DNA of 53,592 nt. Origin: Bacillota bacterium. Its GTDB lineage: Bacteria; Bacillota; Sulfobacillia; Symbiobacteriales; Symbiobacteriaceae. The DNA lies in NCBI GenBank assembly GCA_023623185.1, contig JAMNXV010000091.1:1-53592 (forward strand). Reading direction: 5' to 3'. The notes beneath the pieces were generated by a model, which had not been told where the DNA came from, made no database searches, and saw only the letters and a program-made list of their open reading frames with translations. The position numbers and the translations under genes were made by a program. This document shows positions 33,529 to 42,983 of the stretch, in pieces; position 1 is the stretch's first letter; each line of letters starts with the position of its first letter.

Positions 33529-34086
33529 ATGACGTGTTCGGCTTGCAAGGGCATCACACCCGATGATCCCCGGTTTGCCGAACTGGATGCCTTCATCCAG
33601 GATGGGCATTCATCAGCCGACTTTCTCATCGCTGTGCTCCACCGGGCTCAGCAGCTCTTCGGCTATCTGCCCGAGGAGGTACAGCACCACGTGGCAGCCG
33701 CACTCGGTGTGCCTCCCAGCGAGGTCTACGGTGTGGTGACTTTCTACAACTACTTCACCCTCACGCCCGTGGGCAAGTACCCGATCAACGTCTGCATGGG
33801 TACGGCCTGCTACGTGCAGGGGGCCGGCCGCATTCTCGAGCTCTTCGAGAAGGAGCTGGGCATTCAGCCCGGGCAGGTCACCCCTGACGGGCTCTTCTCG
33901 CTGGACGTGTGCCGGTGCGTGGGCGCGTGCGGACTGGCGCCCGTCGTCACCGTCGCCGGCGAGGTACACGGCAAGCTCACCGAGAGCGACGCCCTGAAGC
34001 TCGTGGCGGAGCTGCGGGAGCGGGCCGCCGCCGACCAGGCGGAGGCCGGGGCCGCGGTCGCCACCGTGGGAGGTGAATCGCAGTGA
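33529..34086 (+). CDS. NuoE-like [2Fe-2S] subunit of NAD-linked [FeFe]-hydrogenase (HydC type)
   Basis: 185 aa thioredoxin-like ferredoxin. The four cluster cysteines are in VCMGTACYVQGA and DVCRCVGACGLAPVV; YLPEEVQHHVAAALGVPPSEVYGVVTFYNYF is the usual NuoE N-terminal helix region. A short N-terminal addition with Cys-x2-Cys (TCSACKG) is extra. ATG 33529 follows AAAGGTGG by about 7 nt. Its stop overlaps the start of the next gene as GTGA, so the two subunits are cotranslated. Confidence 0.93.
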   Translation: MTCSACKGITPDDPRFAELDAFIQDGHSSADFLIAVLHRAQQLFGYLPEEVQHHVAAALGVPPSEVYGVVTFYNYFTLTPVGKYPINVCMGTACYVQGAGRILELFEKELGIQPGQVTPDGLFSLDVCRCVGACGLAPVVTVAGEVHGKLTESDALKLVAELRERAAADQAEAGAAVATVGGESQ

Positions 34087-35993
34087 CCACCGTTCATACC
34101 CCTGAGCGGATCCGCTCCCTCGCAGACCTGGAAGCCGTGCGGGCTCTGCGGGCCGGCGACATCGCCCTGCGCCACGCCGAGGCCGTGAACCTCGCGGAGG
34201 CGCCCGAGGTCCAGATTCTCGTCTGCTCGGGCACGGGCTGCCAGTCGAACAAGTCCATGAGCACCGTGGAGGCCCTGCAGGCTGCCGTGGAGGAGCACGG
34301 TCTGACCGACCGGGTGAAGGTCGTGCCCGTGGGCTGCTTCGGCTTCTGCCGGGTGGGCCCGGTGGTCGTGATTCACCCCGGCCAGACCTTCTACTGCGAG
34401 GTCCGGCCGCAGCACGCGCCGTACATCATCCGCGATCACGTGCTGGGCGGCAAGCCCGTGCAGGCCCTGCTGTACGCCCCCAATCCCCGGGAGAAGCAGC
34501 GCATCGAGAAGATGATGGATCAGCCCTTCTACAAGGGGCAGCACCGCACCGCCCTCCGGAACTGCGGACTCATCAACCCCGAGTGCATCGAGGAGGCCAT
34601 CGCGGGTGACCGCTACTTCGCCCTGGCCAAGGCAGTCCTGGAGATGACCCCGGCGCAGGTGATCGACGAGCTGAAGCGCTCGGGCCTGCGGGGCCGGGGC
34701 GGCGGCGGTTTCCCCACCGGCCGGAAGTGGGAGCTTGCGGCCGCCGTCGAGGGCGACACCAAGTACGTTCTCTGCAACGCCGACGAGGGCGACCCCGGCG
34801 CGTTCATGGACCGCTCGATCCTGGAGGGTGATCCCCATGCCATCCTCGAGGCCATGGCGATCGCGGGGTACGCCATCGGCGCACAGCACGGTTACATCTA
34901 CGTCCGGGCCGAGTATCCGGTGGCGGTGCACCGCCTGGAGATCGCCATCCAGCAGGCCCGTGAGCGCGGCCTGCTTGGCGAGCGCATCTTCGGCACCGAC
35001 TTCAGCTTCGACATCGACATCCGTCTGGGCGCCGGCGCCTTCGTCTGCGGCGAGGAGACGGCTCTGATCGCCTCGATCGAGGGCCAGCGCGGCCTGCCCC
35101 GGCCCCGGCCGCCCTACCCGGCCCAGAAGGGGCTGTGGGGTAAGCCCACGCTCAACAACAACGTCGAGACCTACGCCAACGTCCCGTACATCGTCCTTTA
35201 CGGGGCCGAGGCGTTCCGCAGCGTGGGCACGCACGACTCGCCCGGCACCAAGGTCTTCGCCGTGGCCGGCAACGTGATGAACACCGGCCTGGTCGAGGTG
35301 CCCATGGGCACCACGCTCCGCGACATCGTCTACGGCATGGGCGGCGGCATCCCGAAGGGGCGGCCGTTCAAGGCGGCGCAGACCGGCGGTCCTTCCGGCG
35401 GCTGCATCCCCGCGCACATGCTGGATATCCCGATGGATTTCGAGTCGCTCACCGCGGCCGGGTCGATGATGGGTTCGGGCGGACTCATCGTCATGGACGA
35501 TCTCTCCTGCATGGTGGACGTGGCCCGCTTCTACCTCCAGTTCACCCAGGACGAGTCCTGCGGCAAGTGCCCGCCCTGCCGCATCGGCACGAAGCGCATG
35601 CTGGAGATTCTGGACCGCATCGTCGAGGGCGAGGGCACCATGGAGGACCTGGACGAGCTGGAGCGGCTGGCGCAGGGCATCAAGTCCACCGCGCTGTGCG
35701 GCCTCGGGCAGACGGCGCCGAACCCGGTGCTCTCCACCCTGCGCTACTTCCGTGAGGAGTACGAGGCCCACGTCCGCGACAAGCACTGCCCGGCGGGCCG
35801 CTGCAAGGCGCTCACCGTGTTCCGCATCGACCAGGAGCTGTGCAAGGCGTGCAACCTCTGCGCCCGGAATTGCCCTGTCGACGCCATCAGCGGCGAGGTC
35901 CGCAAGCCCGAGACGTTCGTCATCGACCCCGAGCTCTGCATCAAGTGCGGCAACTGCGCCGTCGTCTGTAAGTTCAACGCGGTCGTACACTAA
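34083..35993 (+). CDS. NuoF-like NADH/FMN subunit of NAD-linked [FeFe]-hydrogenase (HydB type)
   Basis: 636 aa. N-terminal thioredoxin-like [2Fe-2S] domain (CSGTGCQSN, CFGFC), then the flavin/NADH core (GLRGRGGGGFPTGRKW, CNADEGDPGAFMDR, GAYVCGEET-like GAFVCGEETAL), the 4Fe-4S site ESCGKCPPCRIGT, and a C-terminal 2x[4Fe-4S] ferredoxin domain (CKACNLCARNCP, CIKCGNCAVVC). This layout is that of HydB/HndC in trimeric electron-bifurcating or NADH-linked hydrogenases. Flavin and NAD exchange electrons with the 2Fe and 4Fe clusters. Confidence 0.95.
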   Translation: MTTVHTPERIRSLADLEAVRALRAGDIALRHAEAVNLAEAPEVQILVCSGTGCQSNKSMSTVEALQAAVEEHGLTDRVKVVPVGCFGFCRVGPVVVIHPGQTFYCEVRPQHAPYIIRDHVLGGKPVQALLYAPNPREKQRIEKMMDQPFYKGQHRTALRNCGLINPECIEEAIAGDRYFALAKAVLEMTPAQVIDELKRSGLRGRGGGGFPTGRKWELAAAVEGDTKYVLCNADEGDPGAFMDRSILEGDPHAILEAMAIAGYAIGAQHGYIYVRAEYPVAVHRLEIAIQQARERGLLGERIFGTDFSFDIDIRLGAGAFVCGEETALIASIEGQRGLPRPRPPYPAQKGLWGKPTLNNNVETYANVPYIVLYGAEAFRSVGTHDSPGTKVFAVAGNVMNTGLVEVPMGTTLRDIVYGMGGGIPKGRPFKAAQTGGPSGGCIPAHMLDIPMDFESLTAAGSMMGSGGLIVMDDLSCMVDVARFYLQFTQDESCGKCPPCRIGTKRMLEILDRIVEGEGTMEDLDELERLAQGIKSTALCGLGQTAPNPVLSTLRYFREEYEAHVRDKHCPAGRCKALTVFRIDQELCKACNLCARNCPVDAISGEVRKPETFVIDPELCIKCGNCAVVCKFNAVVH

Positions 35994-36007
35994 GGGGGGT
36001 GCTGCGC

Positions 36008-37762
36008 GTGATCAATCTGACCATCGACCGGCGCCCCGTCTCGGTTGAACCCGGAACCACGATTCTGGAGGCGGCGCGCCAGAACGGCATCCGCATTCCG
36101 ACGCTCTGCTATCTGAAGGAGATCAACCAGATCGGGGCCTGCCGCATGTGCCTGGTGGAGGTGGAAGGGGCGCGCGGGCTGCAGACCGCGTGCACCGTGC
36201 CCTGCACCGAGGGGATGGTGGTCCGCACCAACACCCCGACGGTCCGCGAGGCCCGCAAGCTGGTCCTGGAGCTGCTGCTCTCCGACCACAACATCGAGTG
36301 CCCCACCTGCCTGCGTGCGTCCAACTGCGAACTCATGCAGCTGGCCCACGACCACGGCGTCAGCCAGATCCCGCTGCAGGGGGCTCACCACGAAGCGCAC
36401 CTGGACGTGGGCTCCGGCGCCATCGCGGTGGACAGCTCCAAGTGCGTGCTCTGCCAGCGCTGCGTGGCCGTCTGCCGCGAGGTCCAGGGGGTTTCGGCCA
36501 TCTCGGTCACCGGCCGCGGTTTCGAGTCGCGGGTCAGCCCGTTCTTCGACGTCTCGCTCAGCGAGGCGGCCTGCGCCCTGTGCGGCCAGTGCACCCTGGT
36601 CTGCCCCACAGGCGCCCTGACCGAGTTCGACGAGACCGAGGCCGTCTGGCGGGCCCTGCTCGATCCCAACAAGCACGTGGTCGTGCAGACCGCCCCGGCC
36701 ATCCGGGTCTCCATCGGCGAGCCGTTCGGCCTCCCGCCCGGCTCGGTCTCCACCGGCCAGATGGTGGCGGGGCTGCGTCGGCTGGGCTTCGACCAGGTCT
36801 TCGACACCGTGTTCTCCGCAGACCTGACGATCATGGAAGAGGCGACCGAGCTCATCCAGCGGCTCCAGAGCGGCGGTCCACTCCCGCTGATCACCTCCTG
36901 CTCGCCGGGCTGGATCAAGTACGCCGAGCACTTCTTCCCGGGCGTGCTGGAGAACCTCTCCTCCTGCAAGTCGCCGCAGCAGATGTTCGGCGCGCTGGCC
37001 AAGACCTACTACGCGGAGAAGAGCGGCATCGATCCGGCGAACATCGTCGTGGTCTCCATCATGCCGTGCACCGCCAAGAAGTACGAGGCCAACCGGCCCG
37101 AGATGAACTCCTCCGGGTACCAGGACGTCGACTACGTGCTGACCACCCGGGAGCTGGCCCGCATGTTCCGCCAGGCCGGCATCCACCTGCCCGACCTGCC
37201 GGAGGAGGAGTTTGACAGCCCCCTCGGCATCGGAACCGGCGCGGGCACCATCTTCGGCACCACCGGCGGCGTCATGGAGGCGGCCCTGCGCACCGCAGCC
37301 GCCTGGCTGGAGCCCGACAGCCCCTCGCCGAAGATCGAGTTCCAGGAGGTGCGGGGCATCCCGTTCCAGGTGCGCGAGGCCACGGTCTCGCTGAACGGCA
37401 CGAGCCTCAACGTGGCCGTCGCCAACGGGCTCGCGGCCGCCGGCTGGCTGATGGAGCAGGTCTCCACCGGCCAGAAGGACTACCACTTCATCGAGATCAT
37501 GGGCTGCCCGGGCGGCTGCATCGGCGGCGGCGGCCAGCCGATTCCCGCCAGGGGCCCCGAAGCCCTGGATGAGGTCCGGCTCGCGCGCATCGCCTCGCTC
37601 TACACCATCGACGAGCGCATGACGCTGCGCCGCTCCCACGAGAACCCGGCGATACAGCAGCTGTACGCCGAGTACCTCGAGAAGCCTGGCAGCGAGCGGG
37701 CCCACCAGCTCCTGCACACCCATTACCACGCAAGGGTTCCCGCCGGCGTTCGTCGCCGGTAG
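36008..37762 (+). CDS. hydA: [FeFe]-hydrogenase catalytic subunit (HydA, group A)
   Basis: 584 aa. N-terminal [2Fe-2S] (CYLKEINQIGACRMCLVE...C), His-ligated 4Fe-4S (HNIECPTCLRASNC), two 4Fe-4S (CVLCQRCVAVC, CALCGQCTLVCP), then the H-cluster domain with all three signatures: TSCSPGW (L1), MPCTAKKYE (L2) and EIMGCPGGCIGGGGQP (L3). Produces or oxidises H2. I start at GTG 36008, 8 nt after GGGGGG; GTG 35999 overlaps that site. With the two upstream subunits it should form a HydABC-type complex coupling NADH and ferredoxin to H2. Maturases HydEFG are not in the window. Confidence 0.95.
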   Translation: MINLTIDRRPVSVEPGTTILEAARQNGIRIPTLCYLKEINQIGACRMCLVEVEGARGLQTACTVPCTEGMVVRTNTPTVREARKLVLELLLSDHNIECPTCLRASNCELMQLAHDHGVSQIPLQGAHHEAHLDVGSGAIAVDSSKCVLCQRCVAVCREVQGVSAISVTGRGFESRVSPFFDVSLSEAACALCGQCTLVCPTGALTEFDETEAVWRALLDPNKHVVVQTAPAIRVSIGEPFGLPPGSVSTGQMVAGLRRLGFDQVFDTVFSADLTIMEEATELIQRLQSGGPLPLITSCSPGWIKYAEHFFPGVLENLSSCKSPQQMFGALAKTYYAEKSGIDPANIVVVSIMPCTAKKYEANRPEMNSSGYQDVDYVLTTRELARMFRQAGIHLPDLPEEEFDSPLGIGTGAGTIFGTTGGVMEAALRTAAAWLEPDSPSPKIEFQEVRGIPFQVREATVSLNGTSLNVAVANGLAAAGWLMEQVSTGQKDYHFIEIMGCPGGCIGGGGQPIPARGPEALDEVRLARIASLYTIDERMTLRRSHENPAIQQLYAEYLEKPGSERAHQLLHTHYHARVPAGVRRR

Positions 37763-37780
37763 CATACCAGACCAGACGCG

Positions 37781-37824
37781 GCAGAAGGCCCTCCCCGCGG
37801 GAAACCGCAGGGAGGGCCTTCTGC
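37781..37824 (+). terminator. Hairpin terminator of hydrogenase operon
   Basis: A 14-bp stem GCAGAAGGCCCTCC with its complement, 18 bp after the hydA stop codon; the following sequence is only mildly T-rich. Confidence 0.65.
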
Positions 37825-37879
37825 TTCGTGTGGCCGGCAGGTGACACAAAGCCCCCGGGCGCCTCCACAAGCGGACTGC

Positions 37880-37998
37880 GCGGGCGCTGCGGGACGAATG
37901 TGCACTTCCCTCAAACCCTCGTGCCACAAGCGTTTCCGGCGACGCGTTCCCGCCAGCCCTGGTCCTGCCTGGCGTTCACGGAAATGCACATTCTTACC
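37880..37998. repeat. Dispersed single copy of the GTGCAC repeat unit
   Basis: GAATGTGCACTTCC (37896-37909) and GAAATGCACATTCT (37981-37994) are 85 bp apart, the same spacing as in the left-end array (83, 68, 84, 81 bp). The first is followed by CCTCGTGCCACAAGCG, matching CCTTGTCCCACAAGC of the array, and the second by TTACCA as there. So one unit lies 37 kb from the array, in the gap between hydA and the CPBP protease gene, again in a 3'-flanking region. Confidence 0.8.
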
Positions 37999-38104
37999 AC
38001 CTGTACGCTGTGGTGGCGAGACACCCTTCGCCGGCCGTCAGGCCCCCAGGAGAAGGCACATCAGGGCGCCGCGCCCCTGGTCGCGTCTCCTGGCACACAT
38101 GCCG

Positions 38105-38914
38105 TCAGGCTGCGCGTCGCACGTTCAGGGCCGGGCGGCTCCGGCGCATGCGCAGAAGCCAGAGGGCAGCCGCCAGGTATACCACGATCGTCGCGAGCCC
38201 GGTCTCCCCCACCAGGTACAGCCCGAGCGGCGCCGTCACCTGGAGCCCCTGGCCGACCAGCTCGTTCAGCGCGTTGTGCGCAGAGTGCATCAGCGAGATC
38301 GGCCAGACGCTTCCGGTGGAGAGCCGCAGCTCGCCCATGACCACGCTCAGAATCAGGACCATGAGCGTGAATGACAACACGTTCAGAACGGGGTTCCCCT
38401 CCGCCAGGTAGAGATCGGAGAGAAACATGACCGGGTAGTGAAACGCGGCCCAGGCCAAGCCACCGATCAGGTGGCCCCGCATCCGGCCGAAGGCCATCAG
38501 CCGGGGCACCAGGTAGCCCCGCCAGCCCAGCTCCTCGCCCAGGGAAAAGGTGAAGGTGTAGAAGGCCACCAGCACCAGGTAGTTCAGAATCAGGGAGAGA
38601 CCCGACATTCCCGGCAGTGGTGCGTAGGTGGCGAGCCCTGTGGCGACGGCGGCCAGATAGCCGCTGCCCAGTGCGGCGATGGGCAGCAGGACGGCCGCGG
38701 CCCACGCCCGCACGCCGGCCCGGCCCAGGCCCAGGCGGCGCCACCCATTGCGGGTGTATCCGTCGCGGCCGATGAGCAACATCATCACCAGCGCAGCCAG
38801 GGTGGGGACGAACATCAGAAGCCGGTACCACGACATGACGACCACACCCACAGCCCCGCCCAGCACGAGCACGATGTAGAGGACCGCCTGTGCCCTGTCG
38901 TTCAGCCTCAGCAT
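38105..38914 (-). CDS. CPBP family intramembrane metalloprotease
   Basis: 269 aa, about eight hydrophobic helices. The family motifs are present: SLGEELGWRGYLVP (EExxxR), AAFHYPVMF (FxxxH-like) and LMHSAHNALNE (HxxxN). CPBP (CAAX/Abi) proteases act in the membrane, in peptide maturation or self-immunity. It sits directly downstream of the Bce-type transporter, a class often linked to peptide antibiotic defence, so a role in that defence is plausible but unproven. Confidence 0.88.
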   Translation of the reverse strand: MLRLNDRAQAVLYIVLVLGGAVGVVVMSWYRLLMFVPTLAALVMMLLIGRDGYTRNGWRRLGLGRAGVRAWAAAVLLPIAALGSGYLAAVATGLATYAPLPGMSGLSLILNYLVLVAFYTFTFSLGEELGWRGYLVPRLMAFGRMRGHLIGGLAWAAFHYPVMFLSDLYLAEGNPVLNVLSFTLMVLILSVVMGELRLSTGSVWPISLMHSAHNALNELVGQGLQVTAPLGLYLVGETGLATIVVYLAAALWLLRMRRSRPALNVRRAA

Positions 38915-38926
38915 CCGGCGCCCCCC

Positions 38927-39856
38927 TCACGCGACCCGGGCGTTTCCGCCCGAGAGCGTGCGCCAGTAGAAGGCGTAGGTCACCGCGTAGTACAGGATGT
39001 ACAGCCCCAGGTAGCAGAGGGCGACCAGCCACCCGTAATGCAGCACCGACCGCTGTACGAGGGTCCCCAGCGCCCTCATCGCAAAGGTCGAGTGCATCAG
39101 GCCGACCAGGAACGGCACGAAGAAGATGACCTGGGTCTGGCTCAGCGACACCCTGCGCAGCTCCGCCCGGCTCACGCCCAGGTGCTGCAGCCGCCTGAAG
39201 TGGCGCCGGTCCTCGTCCACTTCCGTGAAAAGCCGGAAGTAGAGCACGCTGCAGCTGGTGGCGAAGAAGACCAGCGAGACGAAGACGCCCACGAACAGGG
39301 CGAGGCCCCAGCCCGAGACCGAGCGCTGGTACTCCGGAATGGCAGACGAGAAGAGGACGCCCTGGTCCAGGCTGTAGAAACGGCTGAGGAGGGCGTCCGC
39401 GGCCGCCGCGGCCTCCCGGCCGCGCCAGTGCGCCACATCCCACATCGTGACCCGGACCCGCTGCTCCTCCGCGCTGGCAGCCACGATCTGGTCGAACAGC
39501 GCGTCAGGCAGCACGAGGACGTGCCGGACCCCTCCGTTCTCATTCACCGGCAGGCCACTGAAATCGGGGGCCACGGCCAGCGAATAGATCTGCTCCCCCA
39601 CGGCCAGCTCCCGCGGTTTGGGGTTCCAGTCTTGAATCGTGGGATCCAGGAGGGTGTACGGATGGGCCAGCAGGGCCCCGTCTCCCTCAACGTCAGGCAG
39701 CGGGCGCACCTGATCCGACCCCGGCGGCGTCTTGGAATAGAGGGAGTACGGAACCAGGAAGACGGAAAGGTCTGTGTCCAGCTCCCCACGCACTGTCACC
39801 AGATCGGTGCGCACCCATTCCCCCACGCCGTGCCGGCGCAGTTCCGCCTCCACCAT
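38927..39856 (-). pseudogene. C-terminal part of Bce-type ABC permease, split by frameshift
   Basis: 309 aa continuing the preceding fragment: a large extracytoplasmic segment (VEAELRRHG to about residue 190) followed by four membrane helices and a LFTEVDEDRRHFRRLQHLGVSRAELRR loop, the typical second half of BceB/FtsX-family permeases. The frame reads upstream as VRGESATEMVEAE, which joins to the first fragment if one G is removed near 39880-39882. The listed start is an internal Met; no binding site precedes it, so independent translation is unlikely. Confidence 0.8.
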
Positions 39857-40808
39857 CTCTGTCGCCGACTCGCCCCGGACCCGCGAAGACCACCAGGAGC
39901 GTGTAGATCGTGCTCACGGCGGTGAGGATGACGGCGATGGCCACGGCCGTGTTGGCCAGCACCCGGGCGTTCTCCTGCAGCTTGAACTGCAGGTGACTGA
40001 CGGTGAGGAAGGGCGACGTCCGGTAGTAGAAGCCCTCCCGCCGCCGGAGCCAGCTCAGCACGGCGATGCTGCCCTCCTGCATGAGGAAGACGGTGCCCAG
40101 GGAGACCATGATGGTCACCGGAACCACCCCGAGGATGATGGCGGTGGGTGACGGGGCGCTGGCCCAGGCGTACCCGAGCACCACGAGCAGGAGCCCCAGC
40201 AGGGCCTTCCACCACCGGAACGTGGGCGCCGCCCTGGGCTTGCGCTCGGCCCGGATCAGGTCGATCACCGTGCTGCGCACGATGTCGATCAGCGAGTAGA
40301 CCGAGACGAATGCGAAGAAGGCGCCGAAGACGGCCAGTGTCTGCACCCAGACAGGCGGGCCCGCGTAGATGGGCAGCGCCTCCGGCAGCCGCAGGAGCAC
40401 GCTTATCGCCATGAAGAACAGCCGCAGGAAGAGCAGGCCGAAGCCGAGCCCGATGGCCAGGGCCGCGGCCCCGATGAAGAGGCTCTCCCAGAGGACCACG
40501 GCCATCAGTTGCCCGCGCGTGACCCCCATCAGGCTCCAGAGGCCGAACTCCTTCTTGCGGGAGCGGACGAACGCCGCGTTGGAGGTCATGAGGAACAAGA
40601 AGGTGATACCGGCGATGAGCACCGAGGCCGCCCGGATGCCCTCGCTGACGCCCCAGGCGCCGGCGTAGTCCCCCTGTAGCTGCGGGTGCCGGGCCAGGGC
40701 GGTGTAGATGAAGTAGATCATCACCGCGAAGGCCGCGCTCCCCAGGTAAGCCAGGTAGCGTCCCCGGTTCCGCCAGACGTTTCTAGCCGCGATTTGCCAG
40801 AGGCTCAC
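39693..40808 (-). pseudogene. N-terminal part of Bce-type ABC permease, split by frameshift
   Basis: The first half of a BceB-like permease: four to six membrane helices, MTSNAAFVRSRKKEFGLWSLMGVTRGQL (FtsX motif) and the stretch up to ANTAVAIAVILTAVSTIYTLLVVFAG. After that the frame turns into unrelated Gly/Arg-rich residues, while the true continuation is in the fragment 38927-39856. Complete BceB proteins are about 620-670 aa, which the two parts give together. GTG 40808 follows GGGAGG by 8 nt and overlaps the ATPase gene. A sequencing error cannot be excluded. Confidence 0.82.
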
Positions 40809-41562
40809 CCCGGCCACCTCCCATCAGCGACAGCACGTCCAGGATCTGCTGGAAGAAGGCCTCGCGGCTCTCGCCCCGGCGGATCTCGGTGTAGAGCTGG
40901 CCGTCCCGGATGAACTGGATGCGCTGGCAGTGGCTCGCCGCAAAGGCGTCATGGGTCACCATGACGATGGTCACCCCGGCCATGCTGTTGAGCATCACCA
41001 GGGTCTCCATCAGGTCCTTCGCAGACCGGGAATCCAGGTTGCCGGTGGGCTCGTCGGCCAGGATGACGGCCGGTTCGTGGATAATCGCCCGGGCCGCCGC
41101 CGCCCGCTGCTGCTGGCCGCCCGAGACCTCGTAGGGGTACTTGCCGAGAATGTCGTCGATCCCCAGCTGCGCCGCCAACAGCCGGAGCCTCTCCTTGATG
41201 ATGTTCACGGGCACCCTGTCGAGCACCAGCGGCAGCGCGATGTTCTCCCCGATGGTGAGGCTGTCCAGCAGGTTATAGTCCTGGAAGACGAAGCCCAGCC
41301 GCCGGCGGCGGAACAGCGCCAGTTTCTCGCCCCGCAGCTGGCCGACGTCGGTGCCCTCGATCGCCACGCTGCCCGAGGTCGGCCGGTCGATGGTGGCCAG
41401 CAGGTTCAGGAGGGTCGTCTTGCCGCTGCCCGACGGCCCCATAATGCCGAGGAACTCGCCCTTCCTCACCTGGAGGGAGAGGTTGTTGAGAGCGCGCGTG
41501 GCCACCTTGCCCCGGCCGCCGTACACCTTGGTGAGACCTTTGGCTTCAAGAACCAGCATCAT
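40783..41562 (-). CDS. ABC transporter ATPase (Bce/MacB type)
   Basis: 259 aa. Walker A GPSGSGKTT, Q-loop VFQDYNLLDSLTIGENI, signature SGGQQQRAAAARAI, Walker B VILADEPTGNLDS and switch His (MVTHD) are intact. LLDxLTxxENI is typical of the peptide-antibiotic (BceA) group. The gene overlaps the permease start by 26 bp. ATG 41562 follows GGGGAGG. With the kinase and regulator upstream it forms a Bce-like antimicrobial peptide sensing/detoxification module. Confidence 0.93.
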   Translation of the reverse strand: MMLVLEAKGLTKVYGGRGKVATRALNNLSLQVRKGEFLGIMGPSGSGKTTLLNLLATIDRPTSGSVAIEGTDVGQLRGEKLALFRRRRLGFVFQDYNLLDSLTIGENIALPLVLDRVPVNIIKERLRLLAAQLGIDDILGKYPYEVSGGQQQRAAAARAIIHEPAVILADEPTGNLDSRSAKDLMETLVMLNSMAGVTIVMVTHDAFAASHCQRIQFIRDGQLYTEIRRGESREAFFQQILDVLSLMGGGRGEPLANRG

Positions 41563-41869
41563 GCTGCCTCCCCGTTCTACTGTTCAGGCTTCAGTGTAAC
41601 GGTGCTGGCAGGGAACTTCCTTGGATTCACCTTTCAGTTCAGCATTTGAACCTTACGGTCTTGTCATGTGAGCCGTAAGCTACCCGGGCCCTGCGAGGGT
41701 GAGCACAGGGAATCAGCAGCTTGAGCAGAAGCAACACCTGGTGGCGCCGCAGCACAATCGGTGGACAGGGGAGACCGGCATGATTGATGTGTGCAGACAC
41801 CAGGCGGAGCAGGCAGCCGCGTACGCGATCGGGGACTGGGACCGGATGTGACCCCAAAGTAGCCTGACC
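41563..41869. other. Regulatory gap between Bce-type kinase and transporter genes
   Basis: 307 bp without a gene. TTACGG (41653-41658) and CCGTAA (41673-41678) form a 6-14-6 inverted repeat. ACCTTACGG recurs at 41867-41875, giving a direct repeat 217 bp apart. A -10-like TACACT (minus strand, 41593-41598) with a poor -35 precedes the ATPase gene, as expected for a promoter activated by a response regulator. These repeats are the best candidates for its binding site. Confidence 0.4.
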
Positions 41870-42982
41870 TTACGGCTCCGTCACATCAGTCAGGATGTCC
41901 CGCACGCCGGCGAATAGAGTCTGCGGGGCGGCGATGCGGAGCCGCACCGTTGTGCCGTTTCCCGGGGCCGAATCTAGACTCAGCTCGTGCCCCAGCCGCC
42001 GGCACACCTCACGGGCCAGGTAGAGCCCCATCCCCGTCGCCTGCGGGAAGGCGCGTCCGTTCAGCCCGGTGAAGAAGGGGTCGAAGACCCGGCCCAGGTC
42101 CTCCGGCGGAATCCCGACGCCGTTGTCGGCGATCTCCAGCACCACATCGGCGCCCTCCCGGCGCAGGCGGAAGAGCACCCGGCCCTCCTCATCGCCCTCC
42201 GGAGGCCGGGCTGCGTACTTCAGGGCGTTGCTCAGCACCTGCTCCAGCACGAAGCGCAGCCACTTGCGGTCGCTCTCCACAAGCCAGGGTCGCCCGGAAT
42301 CCCCCTCAGCGCGCACCTGGGGGTAAACCCGCCGCGCGATGAACTCCCGCTTGTGGTCGTTGACGACCCGCCGCACCAGAGCCTCCAGGTCCAGCCGCTC
42401 GGCACGCAGGTCCCCGGCAAAGTCCTGAAGGCGCACGGTGTTCAGCAGCATCTGCAGCGAATGCTGGAGCCGCTGGTTCTCCTCCGCCACGCTGGCCGCC
42501 AGGGCCCTGGCCTCCTCCGGCCACCCGTCCGGCTGGGCCCGCTGCAGGAGCAGATCCACCACCGAGACCGGGGTCTTCATGTGGTGCGCCCACTGGGTCA
42601 CCAGGCTGACATTCTTCTGCCCCCGCTCCCGTTCGGCGGCCAGTTCGCCGCTCAGCCGGCCGTACATGCGGCTCCATGCCTCGGCCAGCAACTCCCCCTC
42701 CTTCGTCTGCGGGGCGGGCAGCACCGCGAGCTCCGCAATCGGCTCCTTCCCCGACAGCCCGGCCAGGTGGCTGTAAAAGGGGGCCAGCCGCTGATACTCC
42801 CACCAGAGGAAGAGCACGAGCCCCACCAGCCCGAGAAGCAGGATGTAGAGCAGGTTCACGAACTGCAGGCTCGCGCCGGAGAGCATCAGGTCCAGCTGAA
42901 CCACCACCAGGGCCAGGACGGCGAAGGCCACGTAGACCACGATGTAGGCGATCCGGTCCCGAAGGAACTGCGAGAAGCGCAC
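41870..42982 (-). CDS. Sensor histidine kinase (BceS-like, intramembrane-sensing)
   Basis: 370 aa. Two N-terminal helices (about 12-32 and 40-62) with almost no loop between them, then a coiled linker, the H-box QWAHHMKTPVSVVD, and an HATPase domain with NALKYA, DNGVGIPPEDLGRVFDPFF and GMGLYLAREVCRRLG. The short sensor is typical of kinases that sense the flux of a partner ABC permease. GTG 42982 lies 1 bp after the regulator's stop. Confidence 0.92.
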   Translation of the reverse strand: MRFSQFLRDRIAYIVVYVAFAVLALVVVQLDLMLSGASLQFVNLLYILLLGLVGLVLFLWWEYQRLAPFYSHLAGLSGKEPIAELAVLPAPQTKEGELLAEAWSRMYGRLSGELAAERERGQKNVSLVTQWAHHMKTPVSVVDLLLQRAQPDGWPEEARALAASVAEENQRLQHSLQMLLNTVRLQDFAGDLRAERLDLEALVRRVVNDHKREFIARRVYPQVRAEGDSGRPWLVESDRKWLRFVLEQVLSNALKYAARPPEGDEEGRVLFRLRREGADVVLEIADNGVGIPPEDLGRVFDPFFTGLNGRAFPQATGMGLYLAREVCRRLGHELSLDSAPGNGTTVRLRIAAPQTLFAGVRDILTDVTEP

Positions 42983-42983
42983 C

